Assembly (NCBI GenBank): GCA_021083345.1
Contig: JAJGRE010000001.1
Location: 496,001 to 560,000 of the forward strand
Source: Calditrichales bacterium MX18-03
GTDB lineage: Bacteria; Bacillota; Clostridia; Lutisporales; Lutisporaceae
DNA: 64,000 bases
Reading direction: 5' to 3'
Shown here: positions 63,343 through 64,000 of the stretch, one piece after another
Layout of the letters: each line of letters begins with the position of its first letter
Numbering within the stretch: the first letter of the stretch is position 1
Program-made: the position numbers and the translations under genes
The notes under the pieces: generated by a model
The model's input: only the letters and a program-made list of their open reading frames with translations
What the model was told of the DNA's origin: nothing
The model's database searches: none

Positions 63343-64000
63343 TTACAAAAGGTTCCTGTCATAAAGATCCTGCATGACCCGGACGATTTCCGGACAAAAC
63401 TGGGTTCCGCTGTGCTTTTGCAGCTCCAAAACCGCTTCAGCCTTCGTCATGGGTGATTTGTAGGATCTAAAAGAAATCATGGCATCATAGGCATCCGCCA
63501 CGCCGATAATTCTTGCCACAAGCGGCAGGCCGTCCATCTGGGATGTGATGGGGTAGCCTCGCAGGTCGAAGCGTTTGTGATGGAGCAGCGTTCCCATGAT
63601 CACATTCTCCGAAAGGCCAGTCTGCTCCAGGATGCGCCGTCCAATTTCAGGATGCAGCTTGATCGTTTCAAATTCGTCCGGTTCCAGACACCCCGGCTTG
63701 GACAGCAGGGTATCGCTGATTCCTATTTTTCCGATATCATGCAGAATCCCCGCAATTTCGATTTCTTCCGTTTCCAAATCGGTCAAACCCAATTCCCTGC
63801 CGATCATAACGGCATTTTGCGAGACCCTTACCGAGTGCCCCTGGGTATAGGTGTCCTTGACTTCCATCGCTACTACCAATGCTTTGATGGTGCTCAAATA
63901 GTGCTGCTTGACTTCAAAATACAGGTTTGTCCTTTCAATGGCAAAGACAATGATGTTCGCCAGCGCGTTCAGCATGGTCATATAGTCTTCTTCTAGGGTC
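63343..64000 (-). CDS. GAF/HD-GYP domain protein (5' end outside window)
   Basis: The C-terminal 218 codons are present and the frame stays open to the window edge. The first residues (LEEDYMTMLNALANIIVFAI) look like the end of a GAF domain. An HD-GYP domain follows with HSVRVSQ, the HD pair in ILHDIGKIG, KLHPEIG, and the GYP region HHKRFDLRGYP. HD-GYP proteins hydrolyse c-di-GMP. The usual HHE...DGxGYP reads HHK...DLRGYP, so a conserved Glu and Gly are replaced and activity is uncertain. An internal ATG at 63981 is probably not the real start. Confidence 0.82.
   Translation of the reverse strand, partial: TLEEDYMTMLNALANIIVFAIERTNLYFEVKQHYLSTIKALVVAMEVKDTYTQGHSVRVSQNAVMIGRELGLTDLETEEIEIAGILHDIGKIGISDTLLSKPGCLEPDEFETIKLHPEIGRRILEQTGLSENVIMGTLLHHKRFDLRGYPITSQMDGLPLVARIIGVADAYDAMISFRSYKSPMTKAEAVLELQKHSGTQFCPEIVRVMQDLYDRNLL

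Noticed and set aside
1-64000. CRISPR arrays, rRNA genes, riboswitches and intact insertion sequences
   Set aside because: No regularly spaced repeats, rRNA-like stretches, recognisable aptamer cores or transposase genes were found by eye.

Overview
The window looks like the chromosome of a motile, spore-forming anaerobic member of the Clostridia. The basis is a set of clostridial families (M42 peptidase, DUF421/DUF1657 spore-type proteins, an [FeFe]-hydrogenase-like receptor, xylose isomerase, several YesM/YesN-type two-component systems), purine-rich ribosome binding sites with frequent TTG/GTG starts, and intermediate base composition. Genus is not assigned. No rRNA, CRISPR array, integrase or intact insertion sequence was seen.

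Region 1 (1-16.1 kb). An HlyD-type adaptor runs off the left edge. It is followed by a tRNA-Pro(GGG) gene, a frameshifted DUF1657 gene, a CLC-type channel, a DUF421 membrane protein and an AT-rich sensor kinase. Then come two convergent signalling operons. The plus-strand operon is cheX-cheY-diguanylate cyclase. The minus-strand operon is a cytoplasmic chemoreceptor built on an [FeFe]-hydrogenase-like domain, then cheA (with a C-terminal receiver), cheW, cheB, cheR and a truncated cheY. The 3' half of the tRNA-Pro gene and its terminator are repeated at 16.05-16.15 kb, so a direct repeat brackets this roughly 15 kb block.

Region 2 (16.1-27.3 kb). Mixed housekeeping and decaying genes: a frameshifted NERD-HRDC gene, an SPFH protein with a small ribbon-helix-helix partner, a lipoprotein, a Crp/Fnr remnant, an alpha/beta hydrolase with an M42 aminopeptidase, a nitroreductase with an HxlR regulator, a GNAT acetyltransferase, and a transmembrane dCache chemoreceptor.

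Region 3 (27.3-63.2 kb). A carbohydrate-uptake region, nearly all on the minus strand. It holds xylA-xylR(ROK)-xylB with a clear promoter and operator; an RbsABC-like importer with a URO-D-family protein and its own RR/HK; and a MalEFG-like importer with two GH65 phosphorylases and a beta-phosphoglucomutase, under a LacI regulator with two palindromic operators. It also holds a secreted GHL10 hydrolase flanked by a short direct repeat. The last units are a second RbsABC-like importer with a polyol dehydrogenase, preceded by a binding-protein/kinase/response-regulator trio that resembles a three-component sugar sensor. A GAF/HD-GYP protein runs off the right edge.

The most unusual item is the hydrogenase-like chemoreceptor with a complete private Che pathway next to a CheX/CheY/c-di-GMP module. 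Its H-cluster motifs keep all four cysteine ligands but lack the proton-shuttle cysteine, which points to sensing rather than catalysis. Start codons were chosen by ribosome binding site spacing and several differ from the longest reading frame.
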